Source: Plantactinospora soyae (GTDB lineage: Bacteria > Actinomycetota > Actinomycetes > Mycobacteriales > Micromonosporaceae). Taken from it: a stretch of DNA of 64,000 nt. The position numbers were made by a program, and so were the translations under genes. The stretch's first letter is position 1. Each line of letters starts with the position of its first letter. Of the stretch, positions 35,171-43,699 are shown piece after piece. Under the pieces are notes generated by a model, which did not search any database, was not told where the DNA came from, and saw nothing but the letters and a program-made list of their open reading frames with translations. The DNA lies in NCBI RefSeq assembly GCF_014874095.1, contig NZ_JADBEB010000001.1, forward strand, positions 7,936,001 through 8,000,000. Direction: 5' to 3'.

Positions 35171-37813
35171 TCAGGCGGGACCGGCGTCGTGTCGCCACCA
35201 GTCGATCATCGCGGCGGGATCGCCGCCCTGAAAGGCGAACGACGCGATGGCCAGTTCGTCGGTGGTCCATTCCAGCCACCGGTTACCCGACTCGTCGCTG
35301 CCGCACCGCAGCCGGCCCGAGACGCGCCCCCGCTGGTAGGAGGACTCCCCCGCGAAACTTCGCGGTTGCTTCGTGCAGTCGGCGCCGCCGGTACGACCGC
35401 TGCCGTAGCTTCTGCGCATCGCCGCGAGATCCGGAAAGCGGTAGTAGAAGACGACCCGGGCGCCACTGGTGGGCCCACAGACGATCGCGACGACCGGCTC
35501 CGAGCCGACGTTCTTGCGGATCTGCTCGCCCGACGGCCGGATACAGTTCGTTCTGGATCGTTGCGGGATATGCGTGAGCAGTTCGCTCTCGGCGGCGGTC
35601 GGAAATGGCGGCGCGGCCTGACCGTTGACCGCCTCGACGGTCCTGGCCACCGGTGGGCCCGAATAGACCCGCCACCAGGCGGCCAGGCCCGTGGCGTCGG
35701 CGCCGACGGCTCTGCCGGCGACCAGCAGGGATTCGACGCTCCATTGCAGTACCAGACTGCTCTGTGGTCCGGGGTGGCACAGCAGCGCGCCGAGTTCGAC
35801 GCTGCGCAGGTCGTAGCGACGGGTGCCGAGGAAGCCGGGCGCGGTGCCGTCGGCGCAGTCGGTGCCGGTCGGCGCCTTGACCGCCGCGGCCTGACCATCC
35901 ATCGCCGATCGCAACTCGGCCACCGTGCCGAACCGGAAGTACGACGCGGTACGGGCGCCGACCCCCTGCGGATTGCACTCCACTCCGGCGAGCGCACCGG
36001 GGAAGTCGTCCAGAACGCCGACGGGTGCACGGCGGCAGTCGACGGCGGCGAGCAGGTCGATCAGGTCACGTTCCTCACGGGTGGGAAATGCCGGCGCCGC
36101 TGTCCAGGCCAGCCACGCCTCGCGCAGCGTCCGCCCGGCGTCCTGGCTCGCCGCCTCGGCCCGGGTGATCGTGTGGCCCTGGTCATCGGTCCAGACGATG
36201 CTGGTGCGTCCGGCCGCACCGGTGTAGCAGAGGACGCGCCCGGTGGCCGTACCCGCGGCCGGATATCGGTGCTCGCCCGTCGCCGCCGTGGCACAGTCGC
36301 CCTCCCCCGGAGTCACCCCGGCCTCGCGTACCGCCTGCCGGTAGGCGCTCTCGACCGCCTCCCGATCGGTGAACAGGCCGACCGTTGCCTGCTGGCCCTG
36401 CCGGTCGCGGCAGAGCAGGGTCCTGGCCGCACCGGGCATCGTGGCGTCATCGCCACCCCGGCAGTCTTCCCGCAGTGGCTCGGGAACGGCGATCAGATCG
36501 TTCGACGGGGGATCCGAGAGCTGTTCCGCGATGACGGCGGCACCGGCGCCGGCCAGCACCGTAGCGGCGAGCGCGACGGCGGTCAGCCGGCGCCGCAGCC
36601 GTAACCGGAAGCGGGTACCGGGGCCGGCGTCGCGGTGCCGGTCGTCGGCCGGAACGGGCGGGCTCGGCGACGGCGTGGGCAGCACCGGCGGCGGTACGCC
36701 GATCCGGTCCGGTCCAGCCGGTGCCGCCGCCGGTGCCCGGGTGTGCAGGCCGCCTTCGGCGACGACCAGTTCCGGCTGCTCGACCACGGTCGGCGCGATC
36801 CCGAGTTGCTTGTGCAGCAGGGCGGCGGCGAGCGGCATCCGGCTTGCCCCGCCGACCAGGAACAGCCCGGCGAGTTCCTCGGGTGCCACCCCGGCAGCGT
36901 CCAGCACCGCGCGGCTCGCCGCGACCGTCCGTGCCAGGATCGGGGTGGCCAGCCGGTCGAGCTGCTCCCGGCCGACCGGCGCCTCGTCATCGAAGAGCGG
37001 GATGTGCACGCTGGTGTGGGCGGCCCGGGAGAGCAGTTCCTTGCCCGCGCGAACGTCCTCCCAGAGGGTTCGGGACGCGCGTCGGTCGGACTGGTCCTGC
37101 GGCTCGACGAGTCGCCGCCAGGTGTCCTCGTCCCGCGCCCGATAGGTGTGCCCGAGCGTGGCGACGATCTCCGCGTCGATGTCCAAACCGCCGACGTCAT
37201 CCAGACCACGAATGGCGAGGACCTCGAACCCTTCCCCGGTACGGCGCACCACCGAGGCGTCGAACGTGCCGGCGCCCAGGTCGTACACCATGAGACAGGA
37301 ACCGGTCGGCACCCGCCGGCCGGCGACCGCGACGAAGTAGGTCGCCGCGGCGACCGGTTCGGGAACCAGGACCACGTCGGCGAAGACGTCCCGGGCGGCG
37401 CTGCCCAGCACCTCCTGCCGCCGTGCTCCCCAACCGGCCGGGCAGGTGAGCACCGCTCGGGGTACCGCACCGCCGGCCACCCGCGACGCCTCGGCCGCGA
37501 CCCGCCGCAGTACCCCGGCGATCAGGTCCGTGACCGGCACCCGTGCCTCGCCGAGCAACACCGCACCGTCATCCACGCAGCGCTTCGGGTGCGGCTCGAA
37601 CCGGTCTGGACGGACCCGCGCCGCGTGGGTGGCGTCCCGGCCGACCAGCAACCCGACCAGCGGATCGGCGTGCACCGCCGACGGCAGCAGCGGCGAACCG
37701 TCGAAGAGTAACGGCCGCACCCGGCCGTCCGGGAAGGCGAGCACGGCGGCGGTGTTGGAGGTGCCGAAGTCGATCCCGATCCGGAACCCCTCGTCCCCCA
37801 CGAAAGTCACCAT
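35171..37813 (-). CDS. Hsp70-family protein with membrane anchor and triplicated Cys-rich extracellular domain
   Basis: An 880-residue protein. Residues 1-360 are an actin/Hsp70 ATPase with phosphate-1 IGIDFGTSNTAAV, phosphate-2 VYDLGAGTFDASV and adenosine motif FLVGGASRMP. The substrate-binding domain of DnaK is absent. Instead a Pro-rich linker (about 360-395), a basic stretch RFRLRLRRRL and one membrane segment (411-431) lead outside. The external part has three related repeats of roughly 140 residues. Each has an FPT/EE-x-LL start in the later copies, an aromatic YFRF/YYRF strand, and Cys residues at matching places (VEC, DC, LLC/LRC). The ATG at 37811-37813 gives the true N-terminus. Role unknown; perhaps an envelope sensor. 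Confidence 0.85.
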   Translation of the reverse strand: MVTFVGDEGFRIGIDFGTSNTAAVLAFPDGRVRPLLFDGSPLLPSAVHADPLVGLLVGRDATHAARVRPDRFEPHPKRCVDDGAVLLGEARVPVTDLIAGVLRRVAAEASRVAGGAVPRAVLTCPAGWGARRQEVLGSAARDVFADVVLVPEPVAAATYFVAVAGRRVPTGSCLMVYDLGAGTFDASVVRRTGEGFEVLAIRGLDDVGGLDIDAEIVATLGHTYRARDEDTWRRLVEPQDQSDRRASRTLWEDVRAGKELLSRAAHTSVHIPLFDDEAPVGREQLDRLATPILARTVAASRAVLDAAGVAPEELAGLFLVGGASRMPLAAALLHKQLGIAPTVVEQPELVVAEGGLHTRAPAAAPAGPDRIGVPPPVLPTPSPSPPVPADDRHRDAGPGTRFRLRLRRRLTAVALAATVLAGAGAAVIAEQLSDPPSNDLIAVPEPLREDCRGGDDATMPGAARTLLCRDRQGQQATVGLFTDREAVESAYRQAVREAGVTPGEGDCATAATGEHRYPAAGTATGRVLCYTGAAGRTSIVWTDDQGHTITRAEAASQDAGRTLREAWLAWTAAPAFPTREERDLIDLLAAVDCRRAPVGVLDDFPGALAGVECNPQGVGARTASYFRFGTVAELRSAMDGQAAAVKAPTGTDCADGTAPGFLGTRRYDLRSVELGALLCHPGPQSSLVLQWSVESLLVAGRAVGADATGLAAWWRVYSGPPVARTVEAVNGQAAPPFPTAAESELLTHIPQRSRTNCIRPSGEQIRKNVGSEPVVAIVCGPTSGARVVFYYRFPDLAAMRRSYGSGRTGGADCTKQPRSFAGESSYQRGRVSGRLRCGSDESGNRWLEWTTDELAIASFAFQGGDPAAMIDWWRHDAGPA

Positions 37814-37916
37814 ACGCCAGGCTTTCCCGGCGTTCCGGCCGGCAGCACGGGCCGCAACGGCACCGGCTGTCACGGGTCCACTCCGGACCCGATCGCACGG
37901 TGAGATCATTGTCGGT

Positions 37917-38699
37917 ATGCCGCCCGGGCCGAGATCGCCCAGTGAGCCGGACGGGCCCGGAACGGAAGCGCGGGCCCTCGTCTGGTACGTGGCGTACGGG
38001 TCGAACATGCACGCCGCCCGGCTGCGGTACTACCTGGCCGGAGGTCGACCGGAGGGGGGACTTCGCCGCTACCCGGGTTGCCGCGACGGCCGGCCGCCTC
38101 GTCGTACCGTCCCCGTCATGCTGCCCGGCGGCATCTACTTCGCCCTGGAATCCATGGCCTGGACGGGTGGGATGGCCTTCTACGATCCCGAACTCCCCGG
38201 CCGGGCGGCGGCCCGCGGGTACCTGATCACGGCGGGGCAGTTCGCCGACATCGCCACCCAGGAGATGTACCAGCCGCCTGGCCGGGACCTGGACCTGCTC
38301 GAGGAGGCGGTGGCACAGGGACGCGTGTGCCTCGGTCCGGGCCGGTACGAGACGCTGGTCTGCGCCGGCACCCGGGACGGCCATCCGCTGCTGACCTTCA
38401 CCGCGCCGTGGCACGCGGCCGAGGTCGAATGGGCCCCACCGGCGCCGAGATACCTCGCGATGATCGCGAGCGGCCTGCACGAGGCCCACGGCTGGACCCC
38501 GGCGCGGATCACCGGCTATCTCGCGGGTCGGCCCGGGATCGCCGGCCGGTGGCCCTCGGCCGAGGTCGGCGAGGTGGTGCTCCGCGCACTGGACGCGCGG
38601 GTTCCCTCGGGCCCCGGGAAACGGGCCGGAAGTGGTCCCGGCGCCGTTTCCCGGTCCCCCGACCGGGCCGACACGGCGGGTGGCTGGCCGTCGGTGTGA
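37917..38699 (+). CDS. Gamma-glutamylcyclotransferase-like protein
   Basis: A 260-residue protein with the opening motif LVWYVAYGSNMHAARLRYYL of the gamma-glutamylcyclotransferase (AIG2/BtrG) fold, then RRTVPVMLPGGIYFALESMAWTGG and AARGYLITAGQFADI. Related actinobacterial proteins are sometimes mislabelled as histone deacetylases. The enzyme type cyclises or rearranges gamma-glutamyl or similar small substrates. ATG 37917 is preceded by little ribosome binding site. The C-terminal 40 residues are low complexity. It is divergent from the Hsp70-like gene by 103 bases. Confidence 0.8.
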   Translation: MPPGPRSPSEPDGPGTEARALVWYVAYGSNMHAARLRYYLAGGRPEGGLRRYPGCRDGRPPRRTVPVMLPGGIYFALESMAWTGGMAFYDPELPGRAAARGYLITAGQFADIATQEMYQPPGRDLDLLEEAVAQGRVCLGPGRYETLVCAGTRDGHPLLTFTAPWHAAEVEWAPPAPRYLAMIASGLHEAHGWTPARITGYLAGRPGIAGRWPSAEVGEVVLRALDARVPSGPGKRAGSGPGAVSRSPDRADTAGGWPSV

Positions 38700-38718
38700 C
38701 GGTGCCCCGGCCAGTGGC

Positions 38719-40089
38719 TCAGGCGAAGTCGAACACGAGCGGGAAGACGAGGAGGACCGTCCAGGCCCAGGCGGCGTACACGATCATGTAACGGGTCTGC
38801 CAACGTTCCAGGCGGGCGAACGGCATGCGACCCCGCACGAAACCGAGGAACAGCCAGGCCGACCACGCCAGGTTGGTGAGCAGGATGATGTTCTCGCCCA
38901 ACGCTGCGGTCTTGTTCGGGCTGAATCCCCACTCGGTGATCCGGCCGGTGATCGCCACCAGCACCAGGACGTCGATGACCAGGGCGCTGACGACGAGCGC
39001 GAGTTGCAGGCGGTCGAAGAGACCGGGCCGGGCCGTGAGGTCACGGGCGGAGATGGCGTACAGCAGCAGGCCCAGCACGATGACGAGCAGCAGGTCGAAG
39101 AGGATCAGCGCGTCGCGCTCGACGTCGATGCCGTTGGTGGTCACGATCATGGCGACCAGGAAGGCCAGCATGGCGGCCACGAAGAGCGGCGTGAAGACGC
39201 GGGTCAGCACCGGCGCCATGTTCTCGATCACGCTCTGCTTGGCCTCCACCAGCCACGCCGACACGATGACCCCGGCCACGGCGCCGCACGGCAGCAGCCA
39301 CGATTCGATGAATCCCTCGATGTTGAGGCCGATGGCATGGAAGGTGCCCACGGTGAAGGCGGTGAGTACGCCGCCGCCCAGTCCGAGGAGGACGAAGTAG
39401 ATCAACCACTCCCCGGTGAACCGGACGAAGTCCATCCGCCGCCGGTCTGAACGCCAGTCACCGCCCACGTAGGCGACGCCGACGACCAACCAGAGCGCGA
39501 GCGGCAGGTGGATCGCGGTGAGCACGATGGTCTGCGAGTCGTCGGCGATCGGGTACGCGTTCGCGGCGACCGCGCCGAGGACGAACAGCGACGCGAGCAC
39601 CCCGATGACGGGCAGGCCGACCCGGCGTTGCCAGGCGAAGTAGGCGGCCAGCGCCGGCAGCGCGAAGAGGCTGAGATTCCGCGCATAGAAGCCGTCGTCG
39701 TCCGACATGTCGAGTCCGAACACGTTCGGCGCCTTGATGGCGAGCGCCGCGACGGCCGCGCAGAGCACCATCACCGGCAGTTCCCGACGGGAACGGGCGG
39801 CGGTGGGCGCGTCCGGCTCCCTGGGCAGTACGAGCTGCTTCCAGAGCCGCTCGGAATGCTCGCGGGCGAACTCCCGCGACAGATCGTCGAGGCTGCCCAT
39901 CCGCTTGACCGCGATGAGGAAACCCTCGTCGGCCCGCAGGCCCGCCTCGGTCAGCTCGGTGATCCGGCTGCGGAGGTGGTCCTCCAGCTCCTCGGCATCG
40001 GTGTGGTGCAGCTCCCGGCGGCGGTGCATGTAGGCCCGCCACTCGGCGATCTGGCCCTCCAGGTCGTAGTCGTTGCCGGCGGCCGTCAT
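38719..40089 (-). CDS. Membrane protein with permease-prefix domain, PadR-coupled
   Basis: A 456-residue protein. The first 100 residues form the soluble permease-prefix domain (AEWRAYMHRRRELHHTDAEELEDHLR, FLIAVKRMGSLDDLSREFA). About ten membrane segments follow with no transporter signature. In this arrangement the gene is nearly always next to a PadR regulator, as here, where the two overlap by 4 bases. The protein probably works in envelope stress or drug response. The function is inferred from context only. Confidence 0.82.
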   Translation of the reverse strand: MTAAGNDYDLEGQIAEWRAYMHRRRELHHTDAEELEDHLRSRITELTEAGLRADEGFLIAVKRMGSLDDLSREFAREHSERLWKQLVLPREPDAPTAARSRRELPVMVLCAAVAALAIKAPNVFGLDMSDDDGFYARNLSLFALPALAAYFAWQRRVGLPVIGVLASLFVLGAVAANAYPIADDSQTIVLTAIHLPLALWLVVGVAYVGGDWRSDRRRMDFVRFTGEWLIYFVLLGLGGGVLTAFTVGTFHAIGLNIEGFIESWLLPCGAVAGVIVSAWLVEAKQSVIENMAPVLTRVFTPLFVAAMLAFLVAMIVTTNGIDVERDALILFDLLLVIVLGLLLYAISARDLTARPGLFDRLQLALVVSALVIDVLVLVAITGRITEWGFSPNKTAALGENIILLTNLAWSAWLFLGFVRGRMPFARLERWQTRYMIVYAAWAWTVLLVFPLVFDFA

Positions 40090-40457
40090 CCCGCCTCCCA
40101 GGCCGGTGCCGTGATCGGCTTGATGGACTGGGTCGCGTTCCACACGCCCCGCAGGGCGTCGACGACCGCGGCCCACTGGCGGCGCTGCTCGGCCAGCTCG
40201 GCCCGGCCCTGGTCGGTGATCCGGTAGTACTTGCGCCGGCGTCCGCCGGGCGGCGTCTCCCAGGCCGAATCGACGTGCCCGAGCCGCTCCAGACGATGCA
40301 GGAGTGGGTAGAGCAGGCCGTCGGTCCACTCCAGCTGCCCGCCCGACAGCTCGTTGACCTGCTTGAGGATCGCGTAGCCGTAGCTCTCCCCCTCGGCCAG
40401 GATTCCCAGCACGAGCGGGGTCGCCGAGGCCGCGACGAGGTCTTTGGTGATGTGCAT
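40086..40457 (-). CDS. PadR-family transcriptional regulator
   Basis: A 123-residue PadR repressor with the winged helix motif YGYAILKQVNELSGGQLEWTDG, LLYPLLHRLERLG and the wing WETPPGGRRRKYYRITDQGR. The short C-terminal helix serves for dimerisation. The ATG at 40455-40457 has TAGGCGGAG upstream; codons further upstream lie within the operator. Its stop overlaps the permease-prefix gene by 4 bases. A near-perfect 30-bp palindrome 13 bases upstream of its start is the obvious autoregulatory operator. Confidence 0.92.
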   Translation of the reverse strand: MHITKDLVAASATPLVLGILAEGESYGYAILKQVNELSGGQLEWTDGLLYPLLHRLERLGHVDSAWETPPGGRRRKYYRITDQGRAELAEQRRQWAAVVDALRGVWNATQSIKPITAPAWEAG

Positions 40458-40470
40458 GTCTCCGCCTAAC

Positions 40471-40500
40471 CCTAGAACTCCTATGCATAGTAGTTCTAGG
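40471..40500. promoter_or_regulatory. 30-bp palindromic operator of the PadR operon
   Basis: CCTAGAACT...AGTTCTAGG are 9-base perfect arms (40471-40479 and 40492-40500) around CTATGCATAG (40481-40490), itself a perfect palindrome. Across all 30 bases only one symmetric pair fails to match. The A/T-rich centre sits where the promoter of the padR gene should be, so the bound repressor would block it. Confidence 0.8.
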
Positions 40501-40645
40501 TATTGCGACCGGGCAATCCCGGCCCACCGGGCACCGGATCCGTCCCGCCCGGCGGCGCTCGCCCGGCGGTCAGGTCGGCACCCGGGTAGGCGCCCGGCGG
40601 CGATCCGATACCACCGCAAATACCACCGGGCGTACCATCGGCGGT

Positions 40646-40897
40646 ATGGCAGACAAGGTCACGCTGAGTCTGAACCCCGACACGCTCGCCCGGGCCCGCC
40701 AGGCGGCGAAGCACGACGGCCTGTCCCTGTCCGCCTGGATCGACCGCGCCGCACGACGGGAAGCCATCCGGGCGGCGGCCCGCCGACACGAGGAGTGGCT
40801 GGCGGCCAACCCGGACGTCCGGGACGAACTCGACAGATTCGACCGGTACGCCGACAACGTCGACGCCGGCTGGTCGGACCTGGCGGGAGCGGCGTGA
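40646..40897 (+). CDS. Ribbon-helix-helix antitoxin (MazE-like)
   Basis: An 83-residue protein with an N-terminal ribbon-helix-helix (KVTLSLNPDTLARARQAAK followed by LSLSAWIDRAARR) and an acidic C-terminal tail (DELDRFDRYADN) that would wrap the toxin. Its stop overlaps the start of a MazF-like toxin gene (GTGA). ATG 40646 follows CGGCGGT. The pair is a type II toxin-antitoxin module, the antitoxin probably also repressing the operon. Confidence 0.85.
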   Translation: MADKVTLSLNPDTLARARQAAKHDGLSLSAWIDRAARREAIRAAARRHEEWLAANPDVRDELDRFDRYADNVDAGWSDLAGAA

Positions 40898-41211
40898 ACC
40901 GGGGCGAGATCTGGACCATCGGCGACCCCGCTCAGCAGGCCAAGTACCGGGTCATCGTGCTGTCCGGCGACGCGCACAACGACCGGCCGTCGGCAGCGCC
41001 GTACTGCGCCCCTATCGTCCGCCAGGCGAACCACACCGATCTGCCACCGTTCGTGATCCCGTTGGCCGAACCGGACCCGATGGCCGGGGTCGTCGTGGTG
41101 AACCGGGTACGGCGCATCCCGGCCGCGGTCGCCGTGGAGCGGGTCGGGATGGTGACCGGCGCGAGCATGTCCCGGCTCGGCGCCGCCCTGGCCGACCTGT
41201 TCGAACTCTGA
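40894..41211 (+). CDS. MazF/PemK-type toxin
   Basis: A 105-residue protein with the MazF start NRGEIWTIGDPAQQAKYRVI, then APIVRQANHTDLPPF and VVVNRVRRIPAAV. MazF proteins are sequence-specific mRNA endonucleases. The GTG start overlaps the antitoxin stop by 4 bases. The conserved Arg and Ser/Thr of the active site are not all clear by eye, so activity is inferred. The 241-base gap 41212-41452 after it shows no gene. Confidence 0.83.
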   Translation: MNRGEIWTIGDPAQQAKYRVIVLSGDAHNDRPSAAPYCAPIVRQANHTDLPPFVIPLAEPDPMAGVVVVNRVRRIPAAVAVERVGMVTGASMSRLGAALADLFEL

Positions 41212-41452
41212 CCCACCACGGTAGGGCGCGGCGGTCGTTCACCCCGCCCGGGTGATGTCATCGGCACGGGCGGCGGCGACGATGGGAACGGACCCGAACT
41301 CATTCGGGCATCCCGACCCTGGAACCCGGTCCGGCTGCCCGGCCGACCACGGTCGGAAGGACGTGCCTTCGGCCGGGGCTCGGTGGATGTCGGCGGCGCC
41401 CGGTAGCAGGGGTTGGTACCTCCGCGGACGCGGACGGCGCGGGCCGGAACCG

Positions 41453-42643
41453 TCAGCGCTTCGGACGGAGGGCGTCGACGCGGGCGACCGACTGGTCGAT
41501 CCGCGCCTCGGTCAGCCGCCCCTTCCGGACCAGGTTGACGACGTTGTCGACCGTCTCGTCGACGATCTTCGGGTCGTACACCTGCTGGTTCGCGAAGACG
41601 AGCACGTCGACACCGGCCTCCAGCGCCATCGCGACCGCCTCGTCGCGGCCGTATTTGCTCGATATCGCGACCGCCTGCATGTCGTCGCTCACGACGGCGC
41701 CCTTCCAGCCGAGCCTGCCCCGGAGCAGGTCCGTCACGATCGCCGGGGACAGCGACGCCGGCCGGCTCGGGTCGAGCTGCTTGTTGAGCAGGTGGGCGAC
41801 CAGGATGGAGTCGGCGTTACCGCCCTCGATCATCCTCTGGAACGGTTCGAGTTCGCTGGTCTGCCAGGTCTTGCTGACGTCGACGACGGCGAAGTCCGTG
41901 TTGCCGGTCGCGGTGCCGAGGCCCGGGAAGTGCTTGAGGGCGGTCCTGACTCCGGCGGCGCGGTGGACCTGGACCTCCTCGGTCGCGTTCTTGATCACGA
42001 CGTCCGGGTTGGCGGAGAAGCTACGCCCGAGCTTGCCGACCGCGGGGTTACCGGGGTTCAGGTTCAGGTCGACGACCGGCGCGTAGTTGAGATTGACGCC
42101 GATCGAAGTGAGGCTGTGGGCGATCTGCTGGGCCCAGGTCCGGGTCGTCGGCGTGGAGTTCGCGGCGCCGATCTCGGCCTGGGACCTCGTGGCGGGAAAG
42201 CCGTTGCCGGGGTTGAGCCGGCTGACCTGGCCGCCCTCCTGGTCGATCGAGACGAGAAGTCGCCCGGGTGCGGCCTGTCGCAGGCTCTTCACCAGTGCCG
42301 TGACCTGCGCCGGCGAGGTGATGTTGCGCGGCGCGTTCGTCTTCAGATCCCGGTCGAAGAGGATGATGCCGCCGAGTCCGTTCCGGACCGCCTTCATGAT
42401 CCAGTCGTTGCCGGCAAGCTTCTCACCCCGAAAACCGACCACGAGCAGGCTGGCGATCTTGCGTCGTAGCGTGGCCTCCCCACCCGACCGGGACCGGGTC
42501 GGGGGCCGGGATGTCGGCGAGCCCGCCGTCTGTGGTGCGGGCGCCTTGGACGTGCCCGCCCCGCAACCGGGCAGGGCCGCCACCACCGCCGTCGCGCCGA
42601 CGCCGGTCAGCAACAGCCGGCGGGGCAGCCGGGCGTCCTTCAC
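41453..42643 (-). CDS. GH3 beta-N-acetylglucosaminidase lipoprotein (NagZ/LpqI-like)
   Basis: A 396-residue lipoprotein. The N-terminus RLPRRLLLTG with lipobox ALPGC (C27) suggests export, possibly by Tat. The GH3 domain (about 55-390) has SIDQEGGQVSRL, APVVDLNLNPGNPAVG, KHFPGLGTATGNTDF and the nucleophile region VVSDDMQAVAI. It would release N-acetylglucosamine from cell-wall fragments outside the cell. In the mobile loop the D-S-H dyad of Gram-negative NagZ reads N-T-D-F, a change also known from actinobacterial LpqI-type enzymes. GTG 42641-42643 is the likely start. Confidence 0.88.
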   Translation of the reverse strand: MKDARLPRRLLLTGVGATAVVAALPGCGAGTSKAPAPQTAGSPTSRPPTRSRSGGEATLRRKIASLLVVGFRGEKLAGNDWIMKAVRNGLGGIILFDRDLKTNAPRNITSPAQVTALVKSLRQAAPGRLLVSIDQEGGQVSRLNPGNGFPATRSQAEIGAANSTPTTRTWAQQIAHSLTSIGVNLNYAPVVDLNLNPGNPAVGKLGRSFSANPDVVIKNATEEVQVHRAAGVRTALKHFPGLGTATGNTDFAVVDVSKTWQTSELEPFQRMIEGGNADSILVAHLLNKQLDPSRPASLSPAIVTDLLRGRLGWKGAVVSDDMQAVAISSKYGRDEAVAMALEAGVDVLVFANQQVYDPKIVDETVDNVVNLVRKGRLTEARIDQSVARVDALRPKR

Positions 42644-42799
42644 CCGATCCACACTACGGCCGGGCAGCCAGGCGGAGGGAGCAAACCGGCGTCGGCGCAG
42701 CCGGGGCCTCGTCGACAAAATCAGCAGGCCGAGGAGACTGCGCGACCCGCCTGGGCGAATCGCGAAATGAACGCTAATCGGCACTGGTACGGTCGTTGC

Positions 42800-43591
42800 A
42801 TGCTCTCTCGGGCCCGGGGCATTATTCGATCCCTCCTCATCTACCACTGCCAACCACACATGCATCGACGGGCACTGCGGCTTTACGGTCAATTCCTTGG
42901 ACCGGGAGAACTCGGATTCGATATCGGCGCCCACGTCGGAAGTCGGGTACGGACCTGGCGGCGACTCGGTGCGCGGGTGGTCGCAGTCGAACCGCAGCCC
43001 GACTGTCTACGGATCCTGCGCTGGGCCTTCCGCCAGGACGGGGAGGTCGCGGTCGTGCCCGTCGCTCTCGGGGCGCAGGCCGGGCGGGCAAGAATGGCGT
43101 TGTCCACCGCGACTCCGACAGTGTCGACGATGTCGCCGGAGTGGATCGGGTCGGTCGCGACGGATCGTAGTTTCGCCAAGGTGAGGTGGGACCGCGCCCT
43201 GGACGTGAACGTCACGACCCTCGACAGCCTCATCGCGGTCCATGGTATGCCGTCATTCTGCAAGATTGACGTTGAGGGTTTCGAGGCCAACGTCCTGGAG
43301 GGCCTCAGCCGACCCCTACGCGCGTTGTCCTTCGAATACATTCCCTCGGCACACGAAAGGAGCCTCACCGCTCTCGCCATTGTGGACGAACTTGGTACGG
43401 GGGCCGGCGGGTACCGCTACAACTATTCACCGGTTGAAAGCATGCGTTTCGCCAGCGACCGTTGGCTCGACGCCACCGAACTCGTGCGGCTACTCGATTT
43501 CTTCCGCCCCTTCGGTCGCTCCGGCGACATCTACGCCCGACTGAGCAGATACCCCAGTGGATACCGCGGTCGAAGCGGCGGCGCGAGCTGA
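42800..43591 (+). CDS. FkbM-family methyltransferase
   Basis: A protein of about 263 residues. The SAM motif I is LGFDIGAHVGSRVRTWRRLG, then VVAVEPQPDCLRIL, VPVALGAQAG and the FkbM signature CKIDVEGFEANVLEGL. FkbM enzymes O-methylate sugars, lipids or natural products. The N-terminus is uncertain: ATG 42767 is in frame 11 codons earlier, and neither has a good ribosome binding site. TACGGT 7 bases before 42800 could be a -10 box. Parts of the gene use less GC-biased codons than the neighbourhood, hinting at transfer. Confidence 0.85.
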   Translation: MLSRARGIIRSLLIYHCQPHMHRRALRLYGQFLGPGELGFDIGAHVGSRVRTWRRLGARVVAVEPQPDCLRILRWAFRQDGEVAVVPVALGAQAGRARMALSTATPTVSTMSPEWIGSVATDRSFAKVRWDRALDVNVTTLDSLIAVHGMPSFCKIDVEGFEANVLEGLSRPLRALSFEYIPSAHERSLTALAIVDELGTGAGGYRYNYSPVESMRFASDRWLDATELVRLLDFFRPFGRSGDIYARLSRYPSGYRGRSGGAS

Positions 43592-43626
43592 ACCTCGACC
43601 GCCCGGCGGAAGCCCGGTCCCATCCG

Positions 43627-43649
43627 AACTGGTTGCACGCAGACCAGTT
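43627..43649. promoter_or_regulatory. Inverted repeat upstream of the aminotransferase
   Basis: AACTGGT-N9-ACCAGTT, a perfect 7-base inverted repeat 50 bases before the start, overlapping a TTGTCA that could be a -35 box. Likely an operator; the regulator is unknown. Confidence 0.4.
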
Positions 43650-43699
43650 GTCAAGAATTGGGCCTGGTGGGCACCCCGAGGCCCCTAGACCATCGAGAC

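Noticed and set aside
41453-42643. Loss of the Asp-His dyad in the GH3 enzyme as a sign of inactivity.
   Set aside because: The N-T-D variant is common in actinobacterial LpqI-like enzymes, so the gene is probably active.
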